Below the pieces are notes generated by a model. It was not told where the DNA came from. It searched no databases and was given only the letters and a program-made list of their open reading frames with translations. Positions 1 to 5,773 of a DNA stretch of 6,068 nucleotides are shown here, piece after piece. The stretch comes from an uncultured Gemmatimonadota bacterium (GTDB lineage: Bacteria > Gemmatimonadota > Gemmatimonadetes > Gemmatimonadales > Gemmatimonadaceae): assembly GCA_946479895.1 (NCBI GenBank), contig CAMLHT010000229.1, positions 1 through 6,068 on the forward strand, given 5' to 3'. The translations under genes and the position numbers were made by a program. Position 1 is the first letter of the stretch. Each line of letters starts with the position of its first letter.

Positions 1-345
1 ACCCCTGGCTGAACCATCGAAGCGTGCTCGTTTCGAGACGCTTTCCCTCGGTTCGAGGGAATGGATGCGGTGGTGCTGGGAGTCAGCGGTGACTCGGTGA
101 AGAAGCACGCGAACTTCAAGGCGAAGTACAACCTGCCGTTCACGCTGCTGGCCGACACCGACCACGAGATCTGCAAGGCCTACGGCGTCTGGCAGCAGAA
201 GTCCATGTTCGGCAAGAAGTACATGGGCATCGACCGCCGGACCTTCGTGATCGACCGGCGGGGGAAGATCGCCCACGTCTTCGAGAAGGTGAACGTCGCA
301 GGTCACGCCGGCGAAGTGGCGGCCGTCGTGGCCTCGCTCCCCTAG
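1..345 (+). CDS. bcp: Selenocysteine-containing peroxiredoxin, Bcp/PrxQ family (5' end outside window)
   Basis: Thiol (here selenol) peroxidase that reduces hydrogen peroxide and organic hydroperoxides in the cytoplasm, normally recycled by thioredoxin. Frame 1 is open from base 1 to the TAG at 343-345 apart from one UGA at 10-12. It reads TPG-U-TIEACSFRD, then F-P-R-F-E-G-M-D-A-V-V-L-G-V-S. In E. coli Bcp the same motif is TPGC-T-x-x-A-C, with peroxidatic Cys45 and resolving Cys50, so UGA replaces the peroxidatic Cys and the resolving Cys (codon 25-27) is kept at +5. Downstream family features are intact: LPFTLLADTD, the active-site Arg before TFVIDRRGKI, and a final helix. From the TPG motif onward 114 residues are visible, about as many as in E. 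coli Bcp, so roughly 40 N-terminal residues lie upstream. The ATG at 61 would omit the active site and is not the real start. The alternative is a nonsense mutation or sequencing error turning TGC/TGT into TGA; the hairpins after the codon argue against that. Family assignment is near certain and Sec insertion is likely. Confidence 0.86.
10..12 (+). other. In-frame UGA, probable selenocysteine codon
   Basis: The UGA falls in frame inside the peroxiredoxin at the peroxidatic cysteine of the TPGC motif. It is the only stop between base 1 and the natural TAG at 343. Selenocysteine almost always occupies the catalytic cysteine position of redox enzymes, and Sec-containing peroxiredoxins are known in bacteria. 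Placement and reading frame are seen directly; decoding as Sec is inferred. Confidence 0.8.
19..44 (+). promoter_or_regulatory. Candidate bacterial SECIS hairpin
   Basis: Bases 21-25 (AGCGT) pair with 38-42 (ACGCT), extended by A20-T43 and a G19-T44 wobble. Bases 27-29 (CTC) pair with 35-37 (GAG). G26 is left as a single-base bulge on the 5' side, and the apical loop is GTTTC at 30-34 (or TTT if G30-C34 pairs). The loop begins 17 nt after the UGA, close to the 18 nt in E. coli fdhF as I recall it. A G at the start of a small apical loop and a 5' bulge in the upper stem are hallmarks of SelB-binding elements. The pairing is seen; the SECIS role is inferred. Confidence 0.6.
44..60 (+). repeat. 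Second perfect hairpin after the UGA (alternative SECIS apical stem)
   Basis: TCCCTCG (44-50) and CGAGGGA (54-60) are perfect reverse complements around a 3-nt GTT loop. If the closing G50-C54 pair opens, the loop is GGTTC, which starts GGU like the fdhF SECIS loop. It stacks directly on the preceding hairpin and lies inside the coding region. Its distance from the UGA (37 nt to base 50) is at or beyond the usual limit for a bacterial SECIS, so it may be an accessory structure or chance. Confidence 0.4.
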
Positions 346-473
346 CCCCGCCCGGACACGCGCTTCCCGCTTCCCGCACAACGGGGCGTGGAAACCGCCG
401 ATGGCTCCGCCCGCCCGTCCCCCAGATGATATGACTGTGTAGGAATACGTCGATCATCAGCGGGGGCGGGACG

Positions 474-1736
474 ATGTCGCGGATTGTGATTCTTGGGGCG
501 GGGACGGCCGGGACGATCATGGCGAACCGCCTCCGGCGCATGTACCGGCGCGACATCGCCGCCGGACGCACGACCATCACGATCGTCGACAGCGATCCGG
601 ATCACGTCTACCAGCCCGGCCTGCTGTTCATCCCGTTCGGGGCGTACTCGCCGGAACAGCTCCGCAGGCCCCGGCACGCGGGCGTCGGCCCAGGCGTGCG
701 CTACGTCGCCGCGGCGATCGATCGCGTCATTCCCGCCGAGAACCGCGTCTGGCTCGCCGACGACACGTCGCTCGAGTACGACGTGCTCATCGTCGCGACG
801 GGCTCGCGCGTGGCGCCCGAGGAGACCGAAGGCCTCACCGGCCCCGGATGGCGCGAGACGATGTTCGACTTCTATACAATGGACGGCGCCATGGCCCTCC
901 GCGACGCGCTCGCGAGGTGGGCCGGTGGGCGGCTGGTCATCGACATCGTCGACATGCCGATCAAGTGCCCCGTCGCGCCGCTCGAATTCGCCTTCCTCGC
1001 CGATGCCTTCTTCACGAAGCAGGGCATCCGCGACAAGGTGGACATCACCTACGTCACGCCGCTCGACGGCGCGTTCACCAAGGCGACCTGCTCGCGGACC
1101 CTCACGCACCTCCTCGAGGACAAGGGGATTTCGCTCGTCACGGAGTTCAGCGCCGGATCGGCGGACGGCGACACGAAGACCCTGACGTCCTGGGACGGCC
1201 GGGAAGTCCCCTTCGACCTGCTCGTGAGCATTCCGCTCCACCTGGGCGCCGAATTCGTCGGCCGTTCGCCGGGGCTGGGGGATGATGCCGGCTTCGTGCG
1301 AACCGATCCGCATACGCTGCAGTCGAAGGCGTCACCCAACATCTTCGCGATCGGCGATGCCACCGACGTGCCCGCGTCGAAGGCGGGCTCCGTCGCGCAC
1401 TTCCAGGCCGAGGTGCTCGCCGGGAACGTGCGGCGGTACCTCGCCGGGAGCGAGCTCGAAGCCGGCTTCGACGGCCACGCCAACTGCTTCATCGAGACGG
1501 GTTTCGACAAGGCGCTGCTCATCGACTTCAACTACGCGGTGGAGCCGCTGCCCGGGCAATTCCCCGTGCCGGGCATCGGGCCGATGCGCCTCCTCGACGA
1601 ATCCCGCCTCAACCACTTCGGGAAGCTCGCGTTCCGCTGGATCTACTGGAACGTCCTGCTGCCCGGCTATGACATCCCCGGCGTCGGACCACAGATGTCG
1701 ATGCGGGGGAAGATCCCCCTCCGGAGCGCCACATGA
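474..1736 (+). CDS. SQR-like FAD-dependent oxidoreductase (sulfide:quinone oxidoreductase superfamily)
   Basis: A 420-residue flavoprotein of the SQR/flavocytochrome-c sulfide dehydrogenase group, probably oxidising a sulfide or persulfide and passing electrons to quinone at the membrane. It has an N-terminal dinucleotide-binding GAGTAG motif (residues 8-13), an IVATGSR motif (106-112) and the second FAD motif FAIGDATD (291-298), followed by KAGSVAHFQAEV. Redox cysteine candidates are Cys165 in PIKCPVAPLEF and Cys338 in NCFIETGFDKALL, matching two of the three classic SQR cysteines. The first classic position (around 135) has no Cys, while an extra Cys206 is present. The C-terminal stretch LNHFGKLAFRWIYWNVLLPG (379-398) suits the membrane-associating end of SQRs. 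The ATG at 474 gives the GAGTAG fold near the N-terminus, with a G-rich stretch (462-471) upstream. The stop overlaps the next start by ATGA, so it is co-translated with the TusE-like gene. The superfamily is certain; the exact substrate is not. Confidence 0.88.
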   Translation: MSRIVILGAGTAGTIMANRLRRMYRRDIAAGRTTITIVDSDPDHVYQPGLLFIPFGAYSPEQLRRPRHAGVGPGVRYVAAAIDRVIPAENRVWLADDTSLEYDVLIVATGSRVAPEETEGLTGPGWRETMFDFYTMDGAMALRDALARWAGGRLVIDIVDMPIKCPVAPLEFAFLADAFFTKQGIRDKVDITYVTPLDGAFTKATCSRTLTHLLEDKGISLVTEFSAGSADGDTKTLTSWDGREVPFDLLVSIPLHLGAEFVGRSPGLGDDAGFVRTDPHTLQSKASPNIFAIGDATDVPASKAGSVAHFQAEVLAGNVRRYLAGSELEAGFDGHANCFIETGFDKALLIDFNYAVEPLPGQFPVPGIGPMRLLDESRLNHFGKLAFRWIYWNVLLPGYDIPGVGPQMSMRGKIPLRSAT

Positions 1737-2044
1737 CCGCCACGATGCTGGGCCGCGAGATCGAAGTCGATGCCGAAGGATTCCTCCAGAAACCGGAGCA
1801 ATGGTCCGACGAGATCGGGGCCGAGATTGCCGCCGGGCTCGGGATCACCCTCACCGACCGCCACTGGCAGGTCGTCCGGTTCATGCGCGACCGCTTCCTG
1901 ACCACGGGAACCGCGCCGAGCATCCGCACCCTCGGCAAGGAGTCCGGCGTGCCGATCAAGGAGCTGTATCAGCTGTTCCCGAAAGGGCCCGCGAAGCTGG
2001 CCGCGAAGATCGGCGGCATCCCCAAGCCACATGGCTGCATCTGA
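1733..2044 (+). CDS. TusE/DsrC/DsvC-family sulfur carrier
   Basis: A 103-residue cytoplasmic sulfur-carrier protein of the TusE/DsrC family; members carry persulfide sulfur on a C-terminal cysteine and hand it to a partner enzyme. Recognisable elements are DAEGFL (13-18), the W24 region, GITLTDRHWQVVRFMRDRF (37-55), APSIRTLGK (61-69), YQLFPKGPAK (79-88) and the terminal IPKPHGCI, with the conserved penultimate Cys102. The second DsrC cysteine, expected 11 residues earlier, is Ala91, and the extra segment of true DsrC before the YxLFP motif is absent. It is therefore TusE-like or a short DsrC-like protein rather than canonical DsrC of the sulfite-reductase system. The start overlaps the SQR-like stop by 4 nt (ATGA), which implies translational coupling. 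Its partner is probably the DsrE2 protein just downstream. Confidence 0.93.
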   Translation: MTATMLGREIEVDAEGFLQKPEQWSDEIGAEIAAGLGITLTDRHWQVVRFMRDRFLTTGTAPSIRTLGKESGVPIKELYQLFPKGPAKLAAKIGGIPKPHGCI

Positions 2045-2047
2045 GGA
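2043..2047 (+). promoter_or_regulatory. Shine-Dalgarno deciding the DsrE2 start
   Basis: GAGGA overlaps the TGA of the TusE-like gene and sits 7 nt before the ATG at 2055. This favours the start at 2055 over the in-frame ATG at 2031, which lies inside the preceding gene and would add only a non-conserved eight-residue MAASEDRS extension. Confidence 0.75.
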
Positions 2048-2054
2048 CCGATCC

Positions 2055-2522
2055 ATGTCCAACGCGATAGAGAAGGTCTCGATCATCGTCTCGCACGGCT
2101 CGCTCGAAGGCGTCTATCCCGCGCTAATCATGGCGAACGGCGCCCGCATGGAGGGCATCGAGGCGAACGTGTTCTTCACGTTCTTCGGCATGGACGCGAT
2201 CAACCGGAAGCACTACGAGCACCTGAAGGTCGCCACGGTCGGCAACCCGGGGCTGCACCTCCCGACCATGGTCGGCGGGCTGCCCGGCATGTCGTCGTTC
2301 GTGACCCACCAGATGGAGAAGAAGATCGCGGGCCTCGACATCCCGCCCGTTCCCGAGTTCATCACCATGATCGCGGACAGCGGCGCGAAGCTGTACGCGT
2401 GCAAGGCATCGGTGGACCTCTTCGGCCTCGACCGGGACGACTTCATCGAGGAGATCGACTCGATCATCACCGTCGGCGAGTTCTACCAGATGGCCGCCGG
2501 CGGCCAGATCATCTTCACGTAG
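2055..2522 (+). CDS. DsrE2/DsrE-DsrF-DrsH-like family protein
   Basis: A 155-residue protein of the DrsE_2 type (DsrE/DsrF/DrsH-like superfamily), implicated as a sulfurtransferase or sulfur carrier that exchanges persulfide sulfur with TusA/TusE/DsrC-type partners. The N-terminus EKVSIIVSHGSLEGVYPAL and the FFTFFGMDAINRK segment (40-52) are typical. The single cysteine, Cys116, lies in GAKLYACKASVDLFGL, the position of the conserved persulfide-carrying Cys. No transmembrane segment is evident, so it should be cytoplasmic or peripherally associated. It starts 10 nt after the TusE-like stop and ends 6 nt before the next gene. An alternative start at 2031 is possible but less likely. Cytoplasmic sulfur relay with its two upstream neighbours is inferred from context. 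Confidence 0.9.
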   Translation: MSNAIEKVSIIVSHGSLEGVYPALIMANGARMEGIEANVFFTFFGMDAINRKHYEHLKVATVGNPGLHLPTMVGGLPGMSSFVTHQMEKKIAGLDIPPVPEFITMIADSGAKLYACKASVDLFGLDRDDFIEEIDSIITVGEFYQMAAGGQIIFT

Positions 2523-2528
2523 CGATCG

Positions 2529-3629
2529 ATGCGCCCGCGCCGTCCGGCGGCGATCGTGCTGCTTGCAGGGCTCGCGTGGGCGAGCGCTTCGCCGGCACAG
2601 GCGCCCGGCGCGGCGTGGGACGTCCGCGCGAGCGAGGCCGTCGACCTCTGGTACTACGGCCTCGCGGCGGTGCGCTACGCCGGGCCAGGCACCACCCCGT
2701 ACTACAGCGCTGATTTTGCGCGAAGCGTTCGCGACGCGATGCGCGCGGGCGACGGCGCCCCATCGCGGCTCGAGGCCGACGCCTCCGCGCTCGGCGCGGC
2801 GCTCGGCCGGGACCCGGTGTTCGAGTCCCTCCATTTCCTGCCACTCCATCTCCGCGGCAACGGCCAGCAGCTGATCGCGTCGGTGCGATCCATCGTGGCG
2901 GGTGCCGCAGGCGCGGCACGAACGGGCGATCGCGAGGGCAGCGCGATTCGCGCGTTCGCGGCAGTGATCGCGACGCCGGCCCAGCGCGCGTCGCTCGGCC
3001 GGTTCGTCGATGCGCTCGACGAGGTGCGACCGGCGTTCGTGCGGCTCCGCGCGCGCGATGATGCGCGGCGGAGCGCCGAGCTCGGGGCGCTGGCCGAGCG
3101 ATGGGGCAGGGACTTCGTCCCCGCGCTGGCGCCCTATCTCGCCACGATTGGCGTCCGCGGTGGCGCCATCATCGTCTCGCCGGCGCTTGGCGCCGAAGGG
3201 CGCATCGTCCGGGAGGCGGAGACCGTGGTGATCGCGGTCGGGGCGGGCACGGCCGAATCGCCGGACGCTCCCCTCTTCGCCGCAGTCAGGGAGCTCTGCT
3301 TTCCACTGATCGAGGACCTGGTGACGCCCGGAACGCAGGGGCGCGCGGCGGCCATCGACCTGGCGAGCCGCGCCGCCGTGCGTTGCGGCGCGATGTTGCT
3401 GGACGCCGCGGCGGTGCCGGTCGCCGAGGGCTATCGGCGCCATTACCTCGGGCGGCCTGCCACCCGGCAGGCCCTCCTCCACGAGTTCGACGCGCGATTC
3501 CCGCTTGCGCCGGCACTCGAGCAATCACTTCGCGGGAAGGTCGATCGCGCAACGTCGGGCGCGCGGGCGACCGGCCGACTGACCCCGAATGGCGTGGAGC
3601 CCGGCTCATTCACGTGGGAGGACCAATGA
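2529..3629 (+). CDS. Exported protein of unknown function
   Basis: I do not recognise this 366-residue protein. It begins with a signal peptide: MRPRR, a hydrophobic core AAIVLLAGLAWASA (7-20), then SPAQA. Cleavage could follow ASA (20) or AQA (25). The mature part is rich in Ala, Arg and Asp, mostly helical in character, with no further membrane span, so it is probably periplasmic. It has only two cysteines, Cys257 and Cys286, which could form a disulfide. The segment AAVRELCFPLIEDL (251-264) resembles in outline the HExxH helix of zinc metallopeptidases but lacks both histidines, so at most it is a degenerate relative. No clear Shine-Dalgarno precedes the ATG; with only 6 nt after the DsrE2 stop, coupled translation is likely. 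The coding frame is supported by the signal peptide and by the ATGA overlap with the FadL-like gene at its end. Confidence 0.8.
   Translation: MRPRRPAAIVLLAGLAWASASPAQAPGAAWDVRASEAVDLWYYGLAAVRYAGPGTTPYYSADFARSVRDAMRAGDGAPSRLEADASALGAALGRDPVFESLHFLPLHLRGNGQQLIASVRSIVAGAAGAARTGDREGSAIRAFAAVIATPAQRASLGRFVDALDEVRPAFVRLRARDDARRSAELGALAERWGRDFVPALAPYLATIGVRGGAIIVSPALGAEGRIVREAETVVIAVGAGTAESPDAPLFAAVRELCFPLIEDLVTPGTQGRAAAIDLASRAAVRCGAMLLDAAAVPVAEGYRRHYLGRPATRQALLHEFDARFPLAPALEQSLRGKVDRATSGARATGRLTPNGVEPGSFTWEDQ
3616..3622 (+). promoter_or_regulatory. Shine-Dalgarno deciding the FadL-like start
   Basis: GGGAGGA lies 3 nt before the ATG at 3626, inside the end of the preceding gene. It selects this ATG, which is followed at once by a signal peptide, over the long in-frame extension reaching back to 3101, whose residues are arginine-rich shadow sequence of the upstream gene. 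Confidence 0.75.
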
Positions 3630-4966
3630 TTCCTGGCTTTTGTCGCCGCCTGCTCCTGGGTGTCGCGTTGACGATGACGGCCGTAAGCACCGCGCGCGCG
3701 ACCGATGGGCATCTGCTCCATGGAGTCGGCGCCATCAATTCGGCGATCGGTGGCGTGGGGGTCGCCTCCTCCACGAGCATCCTGGGGGCGTTCTACGTGA
3801 ACCCGGCGGGCCTCGCGCGCTTCGGCGCCACGCGGTTCGAGCTCGGCTTCGAGATGTTCAAGCCGAGTCGCACGATCAGCAGCACGGCGGGCCCCGCATC
3901 GGGAAGCACCACGAGCTCCAGCCAGTTCGTCCCGGTTCCCGCGTTCGCCTGGAGCAGCCCGGTGCGCGACAGCACCGTCGTGATTGGCCTCGCCGGGATC
4001 GGCGCCGGTGGATTCGGCGTCGACTATCCGCTGGACCCGACGAATCCGATCCTCGCGCCGCGGCCGTACGGCTTCGGCCAGGTGTTCAGCAGCTTCCAGC
4101 TGATGAAGATCGTTCCGGCCGTCGCGATGAAGGCGTCGGCGCTGCGCCTCGGATTCGCGGTCAATGCCGACTGGGCGTCCCTGGCGGTCGATCCGATGCC
4201 GACGGCGGCACCGGCCGTGGATCCGGGACCGGATGGAGTGCCCAACACGGCAGACGACCGCGCCTACTACTCGCGCGCCACCGACGCGAGCGGGTCCTTC
4301 GGGATCGGTTTCCAGGCCGGCCTTCAGTATGACGTGCTCGGGGACTTCGTTTCCGTGGGCCTGTCTTACGTCAGCCCGCAGCGCTTCCAGTCGTTCGAGT
4401 TCTCGGGGGTCTACGAGAACCCGAATCTCGCGAGCTTCAACACGCCGCGGACGATCAGCTTCGCCATGGATTCGCCCGCCATCTACGGCGCCGGCGTCGC
4501 GATCCACGCGATGGATTCGTTCTTCTGGGGATTCGACGCGAAGTACGTCACCTACGCCGAGACGCGCGGCTTCAAGGAGTCGGGGTTCGCGGCCGACGGG
4601 GCGGTGAAGGGGTTCGGGTGGGAGAACATCTGGACGCTGTCCACGGGCCTCGAATTCCAGCCCGCGTCGCGCGTGGTCACGCGCCTCGGCTACAACCATT
4701 CCGGCAACCCCATCCCGGATGAGCTGTCGATGTTCAACGCGCCGGCGCCGGCCGTCGTCCAGCATCACGCCACCCTCGGCCTGGGCTACAGGTTCGAGGG
4801 CGGGTTCGGCGTCGACGTGGCGTACTATCATGCCTTCGAGAACTCGATCGCCGGTCCGATGCAGACTCCGGCGGGCCCGATGCCGGGCACGCAGGTCCGG
4901 AGCTCGCTTTCGGAGAATTCGATCCTGATGGGGTTCAGTTACGCCCCGGGTGCAGCGAAGAAGTAG
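3626..4966 (+). CDS. OmpP1/FadL/TodX-family outer-membrane channel
   Basis: A 446-residue outer-membrane beta-barrel related to FadL (long-chain fatty acids) and TodX (aromatic hydrocarbons), which take up hydrophobic compounds by lateral diffusion. It has a signal peptide with predicted cleavage ARA|TDG (25/26), then the mature start TDGHLLHGVGAINSAIGGVGVA, equivalent to the FadL hatch region, and the signature NPAGLA at 59-64. The C-terminal part is typical: RLGYNHSGNPIPD (353-365), HHATLGLGYRF (380-390) and VDVAYYHAF (397-405). The last strand is ILMGFSYA with a short PGAAKK tail after the aromatic residue. Residues 199-211 (D-P-G-P-D-G-V-P-N-T-A-D-D) form an acidic, calcium-binding-like loop, probably extracellular. 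The start overlaps the preceding stop by ATGA. Substrate cannot be read from the sequence; long-chain fatty acids are the default guess, hydrophobic sulfur compounds a speculative one. Confidence 0.92.
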   Translation: MIPGFCRRLLLGVALTMTAVSTARATDGHLLHGVGAINSAIGGVGVASSTSILGAFYVNPAGLARFGATRFELGFEMFKPSRTISSTAGPASGSTTSSSQFVPVPAFAWSSPVRDSTVVIGLAGIGAGGFGVDYPLDPTNPILAPRPYGFGQVFSSFQLMKIVPAVAMKASALRLGFAVNADWASLAVDPMPTAAPAVDPGPDGVPNTADDRAYYSRATDASGSFGIGFQAGLQYDVLGDFVSVGLSYVSPQRFQSFEFSGVYENPNLASFNTPRTISFAMDSPAIYGAGVAIHAMDSFFWGFDAKYVTYAETRGFKESGFAADGAVKGFGWENIWTLSTGLEFQPASRVVTRLGYNHSGNPIPDELSMFNAPAPAVVQHHATLGLGYRFEGGFGVDVAYYHAFENSIAGPMQTPAGPMPGTQVRSSLSENSILMGFSYAPGAAKK

Positions 4967-4981
4967 GCAAGTCGAGCGCTG

Positions 4982-5026
4982 AACGCCCTCGTGACGGGCC
5001 CGAAAGGGACGTCGCGAGGGCGTTTT
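4982..5026 (+). terminator. Rho-independent terminator of the sulfur/FadL operon
   Basis: AACGCCCTCG (4982-4991) and CGAGGGCGTT (5015-5024) are perfect 10-bp complements. The stem continues with a T-G wobble and GACG/CGTC (4993-4996 with 5010-5013), a small GG/A internal loop, then CCC/GGG closed by a GAAA tetraloop (5002-5005). A TTTT tract (5023-5026) ends it. It lies 15 nt after the FadL-like stop. Confidence 0.93.
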
Positions 5027-5139
5027 CGGCTCCTCGCTGAGCCCGCTCTCTCGCACCGGGCTGCGTCCGTTGGAACGAGCGCTTCCGGGCGCCGATTTTG
5101 CCTTCCCTGTCGGTCTCCGCACTCCGACCACCGAGACCA

Positions 5140-5733
5140 ATGACCGACGCACTCACGAAGAACAAGGACAACGACGTTCCGCTCGAGAAGAAGCTCGACG
5201 ACCTCTACAAGCTCATCGACGGCATCGAGACCGCGATGTTCACCACCCGGCGCCAGGACGGCAGCCTCGTGTCCCGGGCGATGCAGACGCAGCGCCGCAC
5301 CGCCGGCATCGACCTCTGGTTCATGACGAACTGGAATGCCGAGAAGCTCGACGAGATCGCGCTCGACCCGCACGTGAACCTGTCGTACTATCGCGACCGC
5401 ACCCGTGAGTGGGTGTCGGTGAGCGGTCGCGCCATCATCTCCCGCGACCGGAACCTGATCCGCGGCCTCTACCAGCCCGACTGGAAGGCCTGGCTGGGCG
5501 ACGAAGGCGGCGCCAACGACGGCAGCGCCGAAGATCCGCGCATCGCGCTCATCCTCGTCACCGCCGATTCGGTGACCTACTCGAAGAAGGACCGGCCAAT
5601 GCCGGTCGTCCTCTTCAACCTCGTGAAGGGCATGATCACGGGAGAGCCGCCCAAGGTCGCCGACCTCCGCGAGCTCTCGGGCGACGAGCTGCGCCAGGCG
5701 GCGAAGCCCACGCAGCCGGACCTGCGCGCGTAG
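5140..5733 (+). CDS. Pyridoxamine 5'-phosphate oxidase-like protein, general stress protein 26 type
   Basis: A 197-residue FMN-binding split-barrel protein of the general stress protein 26 / Pyrid_ox_like group. These bind flavin but are generally not true vitamin B6 oxidases; most are only loosely linked to stress responses. Typical features are KLDDLYKLIDGIETAMFTT (19-37), QDGSLVSRAMQTQ (40-52), LWFMTNWNAEKLDEI (62-76), NLSYYRDRTREWVSVSGRA (83-101) and a DWKAWL segment (122-127). The usual acidic D-P-R-x-A-L-I-L-V motif (140-148) is also present. It is cytoplasmic, with no signal peptide. The ATG at 5140 is chosen over a TTG at 5098 because the intervening residues are unlike the family and a weak GAGA motif lies just upstream. 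It is separated from the upstream operon by a terminator, so it has its own promoter somewhere in 5027-5139, which I could not place. Confidence 0.9.
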   Translation: MTDALTKNKDNDVPLEKKLDDLYKLIDGIETAMFTTRRQDGSLVSRAMQTQRRTAGIDLWFMTNWNAEKLDEIALDPHVNLSYYRDRTREWVSVSGRAIISRDRNLIRGLYQPDWKAWLGDEGGANDGSAEDPRIALILVTADSVTYSKKDRPMPVVLFNLVKGMITGEPPKVADLRELSGDELRQAAKPTQPDLRA

Positions 5734-5741
5734 AGAAACCG

Positions 5742-5766
5742 GGCGCGCCCGCCGGGTTGGCGCGCC
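5742..5766 (+). repeat. Paired GGCGCGCC palindromes forming a hairpin
   Basis: The 8-bp palindrome GGCGCGCC occurs at 5742-5749 and 5759-5766; the copies can pair around a 9-nt loop. It begins 8 nt after the stop of the GSP26-like gene. The tail TCTTGAT is only weakly T-rich, so it may be a pause or 3'-end stabilising hairpin rather than a terminator on its own. Confidence 0.45.
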
Positions 5767-5773
5767 TCTTGAT

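Noticed and set aside
61..345. A 94-residue gene starting at the ATG at 61
   Set aside because: Homology to Bcp continues upstream in frame to base 1 through the UGA; this start would remove the active site.
346..473. Promoter or terminator between the peroxiredoxin and the SQR-like gene
   Set aside because: A TATGAC at 430-435 and a loose CCCCG/CGGGG pairing were considered, but there is no matching -35 box and no T-tract. The CGCTTCC doublet at 361-374 is too short to mean much. A promoter probably lies here but cannot be placed.
342..1313. Minus-strand open frame of 323 codons opposite the SQR-like gene
   Set aside because: The + strand has clear FAD motifs and conserved cysteines; the reverse frame shows none.
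2031..2054. Earlier ATG for the DsrE2 gene at 2031
   Set aside because: It lies inside the TusE-like gene; the GAGGA at 2043-2047 is ideally spaced for 2055 and the extra residues are not family-like.
2124..3524. Long minus-strand open frame of 466 codons
   Set aside because: Antisense to the DsrE2 and exported-protein genes, with Arg-rich, low-complexity translation and no recognisable motif.
3101..3625. In-frame extension of the FadL-like gene upstream of 3626
   Set aside because: The extension is Arg/Gly-rich shadow sequence of the preceding gene; a Shine-Dalgarno and a signal peptide mark 3626 as the start.
5040..5062. AGCCCG/CGGGCT inverted repeat ahead of the GSP26-like gene
   Set aside because: Only 6 bp with an 11-nt loop in GC-rich DNA; expected by chance and not clearly an operator.
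3443..5152. Long minus-strand open frame of 569 codons
   Set aside because: It lies antisense to the FadL-like gene and runs through the terminator; the Arg/Glu/His-rich translation is typical of shadow frames in GC-rich DNA and shows no domain.
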